Part shown: positions 12,157 to 24,693 of the stretch, in pieces
Layout: the number at the start of each line of letters is the position of its first letter
Position numbering within the stretch: position 1 is the stretch's first letter
Origin: Eudorina sp. 2006-703-Eu-15
Taxonomy: Eukaryota > Chlorophyta > Chlorophyceae > Chlamydomonadales > Volvocaceae
DNA length: 64,000 nucleotides
Reading direction: 5' to 3'
NCBI GenBank assembly: GCA_003117195.1
Contig: BDSI01000009.1
Span: 372,001-436,000 of the forward strand
Translations under genes and position numbers: made by a program
Notes under the pieces: model-generated
Database searches by the model: none
What the model saw: the letters and a program-made list of their open reading frames with translations, nothing else
Told to the model about the DNA's origin: nothing

Positions 12157-12783
12157 ATGTCTGCATCGGTGTTACGGATAGAAATTGACGAGCTGAAGAA
12201 TGCGATCCGACATCTTGAACGCAGCAACCGTGAACTGAAGGAACTGCTGCAGACCGACCCAGACCCTGAATACCGCCTTGCAGTCGGCGAAAACATCACA
12301 ACGATTGCTAAGAAGCGCGCACGGGTAGCATTGTTGGAGGAGGAGCTCCGCCGTCTCACCGGGGAGGACTACACCTCAGACGCGGTGGGTGTGCCGGTCT
12401 CAGAGGACGCTTCGCCAGCTGGAGCGGATGAGGATACAGCTGCGCCGGCACCGGCATCGGTCACTGCTCCTTCAGCTTCTGTGAACGGCGGCGCGGACGC
12501 CAGAACCCATCCTGACGAGTCTTCGCCATCCAACATGGAAACAGATAACGGGCAAGCAGACTCCGAGGCCCTTCCAGGCCCAGGGCAGCCTAATGCAAGA
12601 TCAGACGTGTCCCCTGGGGAGGGGCCGGCAGGGGGCAATCCCAGTCTGGTTGGCTCGCATGCAACGGAAGTGGCTGCCGGATCGTCCGGGAGCGGCGCGG
12701 CCGCTGGTGTAGGTGCAGGTGCAGGTGCAGGTGCATCGGCTGTTGGTGGGGAGCCAGCGCGGGATGCTGGCTTGTGGCTCTGA
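12157..12783 (+). CDS. Small coiled-coil protein, possibly Tma17/Adc17-like
   Basis: Single exon, 208 aa. The ATG at 12157 sits in the context AACCATGT. The frame stays open upstream to 12061 but without another ATG. Residues 1-70 form two predicted helices: VLRIEIDELKNAIRHLERSN, then an acidic/proline turn, then AVGENITTIAKKRARVALLE. The remaining 135 residues are a low-complexity acidic, Ala/Ser/Gly-rich tail ending in GAGAGAGA-type repeats. The helix order and the HLxRSN motif recall the small proteasome-assembly chaperone Tma17/Adc17 of yeast; this is my inference from a short motif. The conserved head and codon use make a real gene likely. No TGTAA signal is evident close downstream. Confidence 0.65.
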   Translation: MSASVLRIEIDELKNAIRHLERSNRELKELLQTDPDPEYRLAVGENITTIAKKRARVALLEEELRRLTGEDYTSDAVGVPVSEDASPAGADEDTAAPAPASVTAPSASVNGGADARTHPDESSPSNMETDNGQADSEALPGPGQPNARSDVSPGEGPAGGNPSLVGSHATEVAAGSSGSGAAAGVGAGAGAGASAVGGEPARDAGLWL

Positions 12784-15700
12784 AAACAGCAGGTCCGCGA
12801 CTACGCAATCCCTGAGGCCGGTCATAGGCTCGTAGAAACGTCGCAGACCGCGGCCAGGCCTCAACGCTTCGTGGGGCCCAACGGCATTGCACGCCTCGCG
12901 GCATTCTAAACGATCGCCCGATCTTGTTTAGGGCGCCCGACAACCGCCCGAGGCTGCTGCCTGGTTCGCGGCGTGCGGAAGACTGTCGGTTGTTCTGAGT
13001 CACTGAGTTGCATCCTCCGGGCGGCGGAATGCGCGCCGGGCATCACCAGGCCACGGCGATGTGCACCCGTCCTGCCTGTCACTCACGAACTGGGTGTGGC
13101 AGCATACGCGGTTCCATAGTTTTCAGCGCCGATGGGACCGCTCGTGGGACCGCTCGTGTGCGTAGTGTGCTCACCGCGCGGCAGATGATGCCAATGCAGT
13201 TGATTGGCGCTTTTTGGAATCGAGTCTCAGACGATCCAGTCACCTTCGTTGTGGTTGGACGGTGGAGGGGACGGCGCGGCGACGGGTGCCGCGGTCACAG
13301 TGCTGGATCCGCAGCCCCTGGGGCGGTGATTGCGGCCGCCGAACATGGCATCACAGGCGGCTGGCGCGACAGCGGCCCCTGGGGACCGCCTGGTGGGTGT
13401 GGAATTGCGGATGTGGATGCGGATGCGGGGGGTTGCTGTTTGTTTGTTTTTTTGGGCGCAGACCGCAAGCAGGCAAGCGCAGCGACACAGCTGCGGGTGC
13501 CTTTCAGGACCTGGCTGCGAGGGCACTGGGAGCCAGCCCACTGCAGGGGGCACCTGCTGCTCTTTACATCTGAGCGCACACGTCTATCGAGGTGTGCGCG
13601 AGGGCAGCTCGGCTCGGCGCACGTGGCCTAGTTGGCAATCCCTAGAGCCTTGAAGGCCTGAGTGTTCGTTGGCGGGTTGAACAGGGGCGCGTGACGTGTG
13701 GCTAGGGGCAGAGCAATGCCCAGATAGTTGCCCGTAAGCGTATGTTATCTACCCAATGCCCGAACCATACAGTAATTAATTCCGGCGGCGGTGTCGGAGG
13801 AACGCTGTGGGTTTGGCGCGCTGGAGCCTTGACTTTGGTCGTCTCCAGTGTGGGACCTGCACCTCGGATATCAGTCGCGGGCGTAGGCGAATACGGTGTC
13901 GTCATTGTGTAGGCCCGAGGTCGTTGCTTCCGCGCGAGAGTCAAGAGATGGACACGCGTCTGTTTGGCTTACATGACGAAACAGCCATCCAAGAACGGAT
14001 GTCGAATAACAAACATAAATAACACGCACGTTCATGAGTAGCCAAAAGCACACTACCGTAATGAGCGGCGTGGCTCCCAAGCTGCGGCTCCGCGCAGCAG
14101 CTCCACTACCCCGAAGTCCGGCACACCGATCTGTGCCAACCCCTTCCTCGCACCGACCCGAGGGCCATTATCTCCAACCCGCACCCGATTGCCACTTGGA
14201 CCTCTCCGGCCCGGGCAGGCCCCATCCCCTGTCCTCCGTACTACGGGCCACAAGGGCCGGTGGAACCACGCGCCAGTTCGCTTATTTATAATAATATTGC
14301 TTATCAGCCTGATCAGCACATCTCTGGCCTGCCTACGAGATGCACACAGCTCCTCCTCCAAATCACATGCGCAATGCGGATCCTGGGAAGCAACAACGGT
14401 TGGCTGCCTAAGTTTAAATAGACCGACCTGCGGTTCGCACGACCACGGCGTTGTGGTATTAGTAAGGCCACCCTGAGACCTAAAATCGCTGAACCATGAC
14501 GCAAACCGACGTCGCTATCGACCGAGAAACGCGCGCGGGGACACACACACATGCACACAAGAGCTGACGGAGGCCCCGTCCATCCAAATGCCTTGAGGCC
14601 GACAAGGCCCAACCACGTCGGGGACAACACAGAAACCCATCCGGATGTTACCAAACGACTCGAATACAACAACCTGCCCCCGCCCAGCCCCATCAGAGGG
14701 CACAACACAAAGCGGCACGCAGTGCAACACCCGGTTCGCCTTGCGACGCCACTCGGCACACTCTTGGCGTCCAAGGACGGGGGCCGCGCGCGAACTGATC
14801 ACCGCCGCCGCACAATGTCCTGTCGCGCACGCCTCAACGAACGCCGTCCGTTGCACGGGGATCTGAACGGGGCGCTGCCCGGCGCTCGCCTCAAATCGCA
14901 GGAAAGGCATTCCGCACTCCCGTCTGCGCGGCTTGCCTGACATCCGCATCCGGGGCACGTAGCAGCACGTGCGCCCACCCCGACTGCGCTGACCCACGCT
15001 GCATCGCCTGGCTACCCGGCTCTGTACTCCGGGGTTCCCCCGGAGTGGGTCCATGCAGGAAGTGGTGATGGCAGTGGTGATTCAGATGGTGGTGGTCGGC
15101 GGGAGCTGCTCTTGGATAGCCCCACGGCCCCAGAGCAATCACCGCCGTGCATTGGTTCAACTCAGCGACTGCGCCGTTCCCCTCTCTGTTCCGTCCAGTT
15201 GCTTGCCACGCAGCAAAAATCCCCATCTGGGTCAGGCTGAGGCACTTGCGTGGTTACTCAAACGTGGGCGATGCTCTCCACAGCGGCCGGGGCCACATCG
15301 ACACTGCGCGTCCACGGGGACCGCAGCGACACACTGACATTCAGCCATGATGCCACGCACGCACATAAACACACGCACACACATACCAGCACCAACATGC
15401 CAATACAAATCAGAAGTTGCTTTCCAGATGCCCGACGAGGACAATAGCTCACGAGCTCGCAGTCCGCATTCGAGGACACAGGAAGGACGTTGCGCGGCAC
15501 CTCCGTACGCGCGCATGGATTGAGACTCTTGTGTGCAAGTGCAGCCCTAAACGGCAAGGCGCTATGGAACCCCACAGGGAGCCGGATGCAAGTGTTGGAT
15601 ATCGAGCGGCCAGTCGCATCCCCCTGCTGCCGCTGCCCTGGCCCCGCACGCGCATGCCGTCATATGAGTGTGCCTGCATGCCCCGGGCAGGGCGGGGGGA

Positions 15701-16958
15701 GAGACGCGCCATGTACACGACCCGCCCATCGCTGCGTCGACAGCGTTCCCACAGTGCCCCATCCATACAGCCGCCCGTACCTACGTCCACAACCACACGT
15801 CCCATGTGCACACGCCGCATCGCGAGGGACGACGACAGCCACCCGAGGCGTTCATCGCATCACCACTCTTGGCACTCAACAACATGCGAACAGGCGCATG
15901 AACAATCCGACACGCACACGCACATACACATACACGAAAACGCGCGCGCCGGCCCGGATCATCGCAGCGCGACGTGCGCACAAGAGGGTGTTCCCGTGCA
16001 CCCGCGGTGGTCCTACTCCACAAGTGCAACGAGCCATGAGAAATTTGGGTCGCCGCCGAATCTCTGATGCCGTTTGAGCCCCCGTCCCCCTCCCCGCGAC
16101 CTCCAACAATCAGCACGTGACAACCCCTGGCCCTGACTTAAACCCAACAGCAGTACCCCCATCGAAGCCCCCTCCCTCCCTCCCGCCCCCTGCAGAAACG
16201 TTGAAGTTTGACCCGGGGGGTTCATGGTCCCCTTGGCCCCTGGGCTCTAATACCACCCCCCAACCCTGGAGCTTAGGAAGGAGCTCACGACGCTTCAGTC
16301 GAGACCGCAATATCATTTCTGCACTGTTGAGGCATTGCCGTGGGTGCACGGTGGTCGCCCCGTCGGCCAGTCGGCCAACCAGTCAGCCAGCCAGCGCGCG
16401 GCGCGGGCACACGTGTCGTTGAGGTTTCCTCATTCATCTCCAACCCCGGGATGTGCGCATGCGCGTGCGTGCGTGTGCGTGTGTGTGTGCTGCAATCGCG
16501 GCCCTCGCCCGTCCATTATGACGCGGGCGGTCAGACATCACACCTATCCGTACTGCCGTATACCGTACAATGGGGGGATTGCATGTCCCGGTCAACGATG
16601 CAACGCGCTGTATGCGCGGGTACGTTACCGCGCTGCGATGCCCCGACCGTTGCTTGCAGACTCTTTCACCCCCAATGGTCGCCCCCACTTCGCAAGTCCC
16701 CCCGCTCGACTCGGCACCCCACCGCAGCCCACTGCGCGGCACGGCAACGCTGCCCCTGCACCGATGCCGCTGCACCCGATGTCGTCTGGATGCCGACCGG
16801 CCGCCAATCCGCGGCCGGCACACCCGCCACCGACTTCTCCACCCACCGTCCATAGCAATGGCCAGGACAGCCGTCGACGCCGACGCCGACGCAACCCGCG
16901 AGGTTGGCAACATCCGCGTCGCGACCGCTATACAGCCCAGGCCAGCCCAGGCCAGCCC
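12784..16958. other. 4.2 kb without a recognisable gene
   Basis: Open frames on both strands are short or compositionally trivial, and none shows a domain motif or matched splice sites. Short AC-rich runs occur near 14540 and 15350-15385. The minus-strand frame at 14515-15054 is the longest, and I do not recognise it. Confidence 0.5.
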
Positions 16959-19421
16959 TCATAACGTCGGCAGCAGCCCCCCCGCTGCGGCGAGGCGCCG
17001 ATTCCGCAGCATAACACGCGGCTCCCCCGCCTGTTGCCCGCCGGCGAAGTACCAGCTGTTGTTGAAATGAAGGCGGGAGATCTCGAGGAGGAACCTCTCG
17101 AAGCTGCCGTACACAGCGCGCGCGTACCCCTCCAGACTGAAGTACGGCGCGTCGCGGCCCCAGGCCACCACCTCCTGCGCCTGCGACAGGTACAACGCCA
17201 CGTCGGCGACCGCGTACGAGATCTGGGCGGGTTGGTGCTGGAACAGAGTCCTCAGGTGCTTCGAGCAGCGCTTCAGGAGATCTGCGGGCACGGCGGGAAG
17301 TTCGCACGGGTCAGGTGGGTCAGGTGGGTCGGGTAAACACAGCCGAGCGACGCTGCGGAAGAACCGAGTGCAGTGTTAGCATCACCGCCGCACGCCACCA
17401 CAACCTGTGGTCTGGGACCGCCGGACGCCGCAGGGTCACGACGCTGCCGCCGCCGTTGACAGCGGCCAGTCGCGGAATCCAGGAACGCCCGCGTTCGGAA
17501 CCCCAAGTCGGTGACAGATGCCTTGCCTAGCTCGGGGGCGGTAACGTGCACCTCAGCAACGTGAAGCCAGGAATTGTTGCCTCGCTCCGAGCTGAGCCAC
17601 CGAAGAGGAGCCGGCCGCGCAATGGCACGATGGGCGGCACCCGCAACTCCGCCACGCGCCCTTCCCCATGACCGCCTCAACAGACAGATCTTCCCACGCC
17701 GGATAAAAACAACGGGTCAGCCATGCCCCCGACCAACCTTTACCACACACACCTTTCGCAGAGGGCGGCTGTGGCGCGTTCTCCACCCAGCTGCTCGACG
17801 GACAGCTCCCGGCCTCCACGGTCGTCCGTAGATGCGGCGGCGGCCCGGACGCGGCCGCCGCCGGCTGAGGCGCCTGCGCCAGGTGAGATGCGCGATGCGC
17901 TCCAGGCAGGGCCAAGCTCTTCACGCTGCTGCCGCAGCTGCTGCTGCCGCCGCTGTGGCCGGGGCGGCCGCGGGACCCGCGGGACCCGCGGGACGTCGAG
18001 CAGCCGGTTCCCCCCATACGCCCCGATGGGGACCGCCCGCTGGTGCTCGCAGCCGCCGCAGCGGCCGTGTCACCGGCGCCCTCGCTCGGTGCCGAGGTGC
18101 CGGCGCTCGTTTCCGTCCCGCTCCCGGCAGGCCACCAGTGGGCTCCGGGCCTCTGAGGCTGCAGCCCTGCCGACGGCTTGACCGCTGCAGCAGGTCCCTG
18201 TGGCCCAGAATGACCTTGATCCGGATGATGCACATGATGATGATTTAGATTCTGCTGTTGGAGCAGATGCTGCTGCTGCTCTGATGATGCCGCCGATCCG
18301 GACTCCAATGTCGTCTGGGCCGCTGCAGCAACCGGCCCGCCACCGCCACCGCTCCCGCTGCTGCAGCCGCTGCCACTGCCGCTGCCCGACCCGAGTGATT
18401 TACAGGAGGTCCACGACCCCGGTGTGGTGGACGTGACGGAGGACAGTGCGGTGCCCTCCGTGTCGTTGCTGGGCGTACAGACGCTCGTGGAGCAGTCGGA
18501 ACTGGTGTTGTCGCCGGTGGCAGTCGCGGGGCCGGCGTAGAGTGAGCCCCGGAGCGACCAGGAGGCCTCCGACTGGCTGCAGCTGGGCTGCTCCGTGCTG
18601 TGCATAGCGCTGAGGCTGCCGCAGTCGCTGCATCGCCGGCACACGGTGGGGGTCGAGAAGCCGCTGCCAACATCCGGGGTGTGGATACCCTCAAGCCGCT
18701 GCTTGCAGGCGGCCAACCGCAGCAATGTCGCTATGGGCAGCGGGTCTCGGAGGGCATCCCAGCCCTGCATATGTCGAGCTTTGCCGATAGAGAGAACGGC
18801 ATTCCGGTCCGCTATTGTTCCTTCCAGCGACCAGCCGCCCCCGAAATGACTGTCTCCGATAGCCAAAAGCATCTTCTCGAGAGTGCCGTAGACGTCACGT
18901 CCCCATAATGAAACCGGCTTAGGCTCTTGGCAACAGGATGGTGCAACTGACATGCTCAGCAAGGCAAGAAGCCTTTCAACCTTGTACGTTTCCTGATGCG
19001 TCCTCCGCGCAAAATAACAGTGCAAAACCTGGGCGCACAGGCGCGTTATTTTCTCAGCAGGCTGGTCCCAGCTTGATAGAGGACCCGCGTTGACGGCGGG
19101 CTTGCCTCCCGAGACGGACGCTTGACAAACACGGACATTGATAGCTTTGCCGCCGATGCGAACACTGTTGTCAAGCTCAGCAGCAATCTTGTCAACTTGA
19201 GCTGGGGAGGGAGAACCTTCCAACACGACAAAGCCGAACCCCTTATTCTTCCAAGCCGATTGCGGAACGACGCTGATGGCCAGCACACTGACGCGCCTTG
19301 AAGCCAATTCAGCTGAGAGCGCTGCCTCCACCTCCTCCTTTGGTAGTTTAGGAGGAATGCGTGTCAAGAAAAGGTGATATGGGCCTCCGGCCACGCTAGA
19401 GCAGCCCGGGTCCGCGGCCAT
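16959..19421 (-). CDS. RRM-domain protein with a duplicated C-terminal module
   Basis: The ATG at 19421 opens a 556-codon exon (19421-17753, donor AAAG|GTGTGT). Residues 15-95 form an RNA-recognition motif: RNP2-like LFLTRIP and RNP1-like NKGFGFVVLEG. A module follows at about residues 115-215: ITRLCAQVLHCYF, WGRDVYGTLEKMLLAIGDSH, FGGGW. Next come about 300 residues rich in Ser, Gly, Gln and His. A second copy of the module is encoded at 17281-16959: LLKRCSKHLRTLF, AVYGSFERFLLEISRLHF, NNSW, stop at 16959-16961 (TGA). It begins after a clean CAG acceptor. The middle exon(s) between 17752 and 17282 could not be phased with confidence (VAEVHVTAPELGKASVTDLG is a likely coding piece), so the 3' part might be a separate paralogous gene. 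An RNA-binding role is supported; target and localisation are unknown. Confidence 0.6.
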
Positions 19422-22400
19422 GCTGCTAGCCAGTCCAACGGTCGCGCATGAGGCTTTCGGTCCTACGTGAAGGAGATATGCTAGTTCTTCCGAGATGTTC
19501 GCCTACGTCAGGTGCAGGTAGGTTCCGGCCGCTGGCCAGCAACAGGGGCCTTCGCCAAAAGTAACGTGGTTGCAGCTACTGCACCAGCAATGCCGCAAAA
19601 TTGCAGAGATGATTTCGAGTAAGGAAGCCTTTCCAGTGTGTCATGATGGGTCTACGAGGTGCTAAGGTCGCCCTGCGTGCCGAGTCGAGCTCCTCTCACC
19701 TGCGCCCGCCTCGCAGCCTTCCTGGAGCAGTATAGCCCTGTGCAAATCACTAAATTTTATTTCATAACAATATGTCGCAACCGCAATCTTTTTGCGCACA
19801 GGTAGTTATTTTGCACTGAGAGGATTTCAGGCTCGATGGGCTGTGACGAACTGCTGACCGCCTCTCTTGGTCCGGACAGACGGGCGGATTCCTTTGTTTA
19901 CATGCACGCGCCAAACGATAAGATGTATTGCATTAGACTGTGGTAAAGTAAATTACATTTTACTGGCCCGCGAATCCTTGATGAGGAATGAGACCTTTGT
20001 TAGGTAAAGATGTTTTGATGAATGGGGCATTGCCAATGTTGCGCAATCGCTAGCTTTGTCTCTAACATGAGAAACAGAACTCCCTGACGGGGGCCCCGTA
20101 AGCTTGCAAGAGCATGAGACTAGACCCAGCAGCGGATTGGCCACGGACAGATTTTGCGTTAGTGCACAGTTGTCATGTTCCTACTTCATTTGCCATTTGC
20201 ATCATTCATGAGGACCTCGAGAATAAAGTGAAGTACATTTTTGTTTTATAGATAGGGCAGTCCGGGATACGAGGATTGTCATAGAGACAAAGCCGCTTGA
20301 CATACGTGAATTCGTCTTACAGCCGTGTATGACGGGATGGAAAAGCTCCAGCTGTGGACTGCCTTTCTCGTATAATTCAGTCACCTTCGGTTGATATGTA
20401 CCGAACCGATTCCTCTTTGAGGACGTTCCGGGAATAAACAATTTCTTAAGAAGCTAATTTGTTGACAAATGACCCTCATGCAAAACAGTTTCTCGCGTTC
20501 TGTGCTTTCGCGGACGGAATGGGACATGTTTTCACGCTATTTGTATATAACATATTGCGTTCTACAAGTGGATAAGAAGGCTTCAGATCACACCCTTCAC
20601 GCCGCGTCAAATTTTGAGCTCGCGCGGGAGGCGCGGGTTACAAGCAGTACCGTTCTACCAGGGTTCTACCCGCCTTGAACTTCCTCGAGACACTCTCAGT
20701 GGACAATTTGGACGTTTTTCTATCTCGCTTATTTGTTATAATAATTTTCTTCACTTGGCATCCTGGAGCAACGAACGTCGTGGCTGCATGAATTGCAGCG
20801 GGAGCCTGCATCTGCCCTCAAGAGATACGGGCTTCCGGGGACATGTGGAAGGAACGCAGCAAGATCATGGATACATTGGCAGAGCTGAGTGGACCGAAAC
20901 AAAGTTGCGGGCATCATGAGAAACAATTTGACCATATTACCTACAGTCTCTGCGCCACATCCTTACCTTCTTGAAGTATTATCGGCGTCTTGATAAAAAG
21001 TGTATTTGCATTGGACTGGTATTGCTTTGACAGAGAGCAAGGACCTGTGCAATGCACCAACTTGAGAATCGACAAATGCGACAACATAACAACACAAGAA
21101 CACGATACGCTCACTGACATATGTAGCTGTTTGCGGATGAATCTTCTGTGAAGAGCCGGTCATAACTGTCTGGTACGGACGAGTAACAGCAGACCCAGTC
21201 CCCCGTCAAACAGCAGACCAAGTCTGATTCATACCTAAACTTTACATAAAATGGGCATCGTGTGGCATCCTAATTGCAGGAATTGTAGGACCATGTTCGC
21301 CAGATAGTTATCCACAATCAACGTCAGACCGTGTGCGTGTTGAAGTTTCCCGTCGAATGGCGTTCGATTTGTATGCACAAATTAGCATGACATAACTCAC
21401 TGCCCAGGCATTCGATATGATAAAAAAACTTTGTAAGTCCGCACGCATCGCGAACCGCTAAACGTGGAAATAGTAGCTGTTTGTTGCCGTATTGGGATGA
21501 CATATCGAACTATGCCAATCAATAAAGCCAAATTCTCGTATCGTTACATTTGTATGATCTTATGGAACCATAACTGTAAGGTACATCACGCGACGGTCAA
21601 AGGCAGCATCGGCCAGGATCGGCGATTTATGGAAATGCCAATGAAAGGAGTTTTGTATCAACGCCTGTAGGCTGCTGTCAACTCTCGGCCTGTTCGTGGC
21701 TGTCGCCCTTCAGATGTTCAGAATCTATCCATGTGTCGTACAACTTTCCACCTTCAGTGAGCGTCACGTACTTCGAAGTATTACATTCTTGAACTTGGAA
21801 ATGGTGGAATGATCTACATCTGTTGCCTCACGAACATTGTGATGAGATCCAAAGGGACCATCGTGGAGTTAAACCGGCAAGCCGTTCTTGAGTTATTTCG
21901 TTTGTTCGTATAACCCTTTGTAAAGAACAATTTGGCCAGCCGTAATTGATTAAACATCCCACGCCGAGCCACGCAGCCCGCCACCGCGCCACGGTCGTGA
22001 GCCACTGCCTGCCACTGTTGCTGAGTCTGCAGCGATGGCACATCGCGACTCATTCACGCAACAAATCTATTTGATAAATAAATCATACCTAGAAAGTTTG
22101 TCGCGGCGACCATCAGGGAAGCCCAAGCCTGCTGCTGCTGCTGCTGCAACGGGAGTCCACAGGCAATCAGGGCACTTCAACATGGCATGCTCGCGCTTCA
22201 ACTGATCTAACTTTGCAAAGCGCATTATTATCAGATATATGAATCATTCGGACACAGTAGAACTCAGCGCTTGAGTTTAGATTCGGGCACGCTCGAAACC
22301 GTCTTTGGATTGGCGCTGCAGCGATGATACCTGAAGTACAATTTCTCCATGTTGCCCGTTGTGGTTGTTTATTGATACTGTAGGCGTCATATGGAAGCAC

Positions 22401-23277
22401 AGGCCGAAGGCCTGACCTTATTCCCAAGATACCAGCAAAACGTTGGTCTTCGCTCTCAGAGTTAGGCGCCAGCCATATGCATCTGCACCCGTACCGCCGC
22501 AGTCAAGGAAATAGGCGTGCACCTCACGACTTCCTCGTGCCATGCATTTAGGCACGCTGTCATAACACACTGCGTGATTGGCGTACCGTTCACCGGTTGG
22601 CGGTGCTTACCTCTTGATCGACGTACGACACTGCCGTACTGCGATGCAGAGGCATGCGCGAGAGGGGGGACCGGGCCGAGACTCTGTGCCGTCGGCCGCC
22701 ATACTGCCACCCGTCAGGACCACCATTGGCTGTGGCCCTGACCTGGAACCTGCTGTTTCATGCACGTCCTATGTCAAGACAACGCAGACGGCGAGATCGC
22801 ATACAAGGCTGCACCCGTAGACCCAGCCGTGCAATGAAAAGGTTTCTCATGTGCGACTGACCTAGTGCCTCCTACTGCAGGGGTCGAGCCGACTGCAAGA
22901 TACGGAACCGTGCGGTTTTAACGAACCGTGCAAGTTGCCGTTAGCCCTTATCACGCAAGGGAAACGGCGCTCTTATGAACACGACAGTGTTCCTTGCGCA
23001 ATCTAGATGGAGGACTCCCAAGCCTCCACTCGTCATGCGAACTAGTGGAGTGCGCCAACCTGAATAGTCCACTAGTGCACCGCTTCTATCATGGCCTGTT
23101 GGTAATTTCATCTGTTTGCCAGTCGATGCCGTCGCGACTGAGGCCCGTACATTAGCGTACCCAACAAACATGCATTGTGCATGCCCATGTAGCCATGCGG
23201 CCGCACCATCAAGGCACACGCAGTCCATGGTACCTCGCACATCAACATGCAATCCAGCGACATGTCCACTAGATAAT
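19422..23277. other. 3.9 kb AT-richer region without a recognisable gene
   Basis: GC content falls visibly against the neighbours and frames are short on both strands. The proximal part must hold the promoter of the RRM gene (start 19421). No transposon protein or RNA gene was recognised. Confidence 0.5.
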
Positions 23278-23282
23278 TTACA
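23278..23282 (-). terminator. TGTAA polyadenylation signal of the ubiquitin-like gene
   Basis: The minus strand reads TGTAA about 160 nt after the stop at 23443. This is the usual algal signal and spacing. Confidence 0.6.
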
Positions 23283-23442
23283 GTCTGATCAGCCCGTTAA
23301 CAAAGTGTTCCATGATGCATCATGCAGGGGCCGTGCACCCGTTCGATGGCGCAACGGGCATCCCCCATGGATCCGTGCATCCACATCACATTGGCGACTG
23401 GCTTCGAGGACAGCCTTTCAGGAGAAACTGTTGTAGACATAT

Positions 23443-24102
23443 TCACCCGATGGACACGTCGACCGCCACCTCCTTGCCAGGTGCTATGCCCGGGCAGTCT
23501 GCCAGGGATAGTGGGTCGATAAGCAGCCTTCCCCCGAGCAAAAGCTTTACTTTGGAAAACTCCAGCTGGTGCTGTTCCGCAATCAACGCCTTCACATACG
23601 CCACAGTCACACCTGTCTTGAACCTGAAAGACAGGGCAAAAAATATTTTGCGTTCACGGGCATGCCATCATTCGCTTGGCGACAAACAGGAGGCAAGAGG
23701 TCGGGGAGATGATATTGCCATGAAACATCCCCTTTTCAGATCGGGCACGCGTGCCGGAGGAACATTGCTGCGGGCCTACTTCCGCCAGTGCATTCCCTTC
23801 ATGCAGCGGAAGACATGCCGTGGCTAGGATTTGCTTGGGCACAGTTTGTCATTGATTACAGTAATAAAATTCAAGGGCAATTGAACACAAGATGCAAACC
23901 AACCCATTCAAACTTGGCTGACTGAAATACACCAGCAACCAAAAAAAACACTCCCAATGTCTTACTTGTGAACCGCCTTCTCCCCTTGAGGAAGGGACAG
24001 CAAAAGCGTGACATCTGCGCCTTGCTCCGCACGCGCCTCCTCGGCCTTCGTTACAGCAGCCTGCTCTCGGCTGGACTCCAGATCAACCGAACTTAAATCC
24101 AT
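23443..24102 (-). CDS. Small ubiquitin-like domain protein (two exons, 105 aa)
   Basis: Exon 1 is 24102-23966 (ATG at 24102, donor CACAA|GTAAGA). Exon 2 is 23623-23443 (acceptor TTTCAG). Phase closes (AA|G gives Lys) and the stop is TGA. Residues 1-30 are acidic and helix-forming. Residues 31-105 have the ubiquitin-fold order: strand DVTLLLSLP, strand AVHKFKTG, helix VAYVKALIAEQHQL, strand VKLLLGGRLLIDPLSLADC, strand KEVAVDVSI. The LLLGGRLLIDP segment matches the IFxGKxLxD region of ubiquitin-like domains. The protein ends in a single glycine without the Gly-Gly tail, so conjugation is unlikely and an adaptor or folding role is inferred. Neither exon is long enough to stand out without splicing. 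The J-domain gene ends less than 600 nt upstream in the same orientation. Confidence 0.75.
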
Positions 24103-24364
24103 ATTACCGGACTACTCGACAGGCCTGTGCAGCGGCCACTCTGTACACAGCTGACGGGCGTTGACGGAGTAGAGAAAGATATAAAAAACATAGATTGTAG
24201 CACAATTGCCTCTAAGATCCAATCGAAACTCCAGACGTAGTATAACCATGACATTTCCAGCCTTCAATCCCGGTACAGAGGATGGTCGTTGGTGGTTTGG
24301 CCTTTGCCGGTTGAAGTTCGTTACTTCCCCATGCGCGTGAAGGTTCGACAAGCACGTCAAGATA

Positions 24365-24369
24365 TTACA
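24365..24369 (-). terminator. TGTAA signal, probably of the J-domain gene
   Basis: TGTAA on the minus strand, about 325 nt beyond the preferred stop of the J-domain gene at 24694. It also overlaps the TAA of an alternative longer reading frame. Confidence 0.5.
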
Positions 24370-24693
24370 ATGCCTGGAATCGCCCAGTGCCGGCGCCAGC
24401 AATTTGGCCTTGAAACGGGTCAGGCACGCTCGCCTGCGACAATCGTTCCTCCAATTCTCGCAGCCGGTTGGACCATTGGGCCGCCGCTTCCGTGCACCGC
24501 GCCGCCTCCGCAGCGCTCTTCGCCAGCCAGTCCGCTGCAACCAGGCGCGTTGCCGCCAAGCATCCACACATGGATCATTTGTAATGCGCGGGTCCGGCAA
24601 TCCCAAAACTCCCCAGTTTCTCTGCTTATCGCAGCTTACCTGCGCAGCTGCATACCGATGTCGACCCCAACCGTGTTCGGCAGTCGTAAGCCC

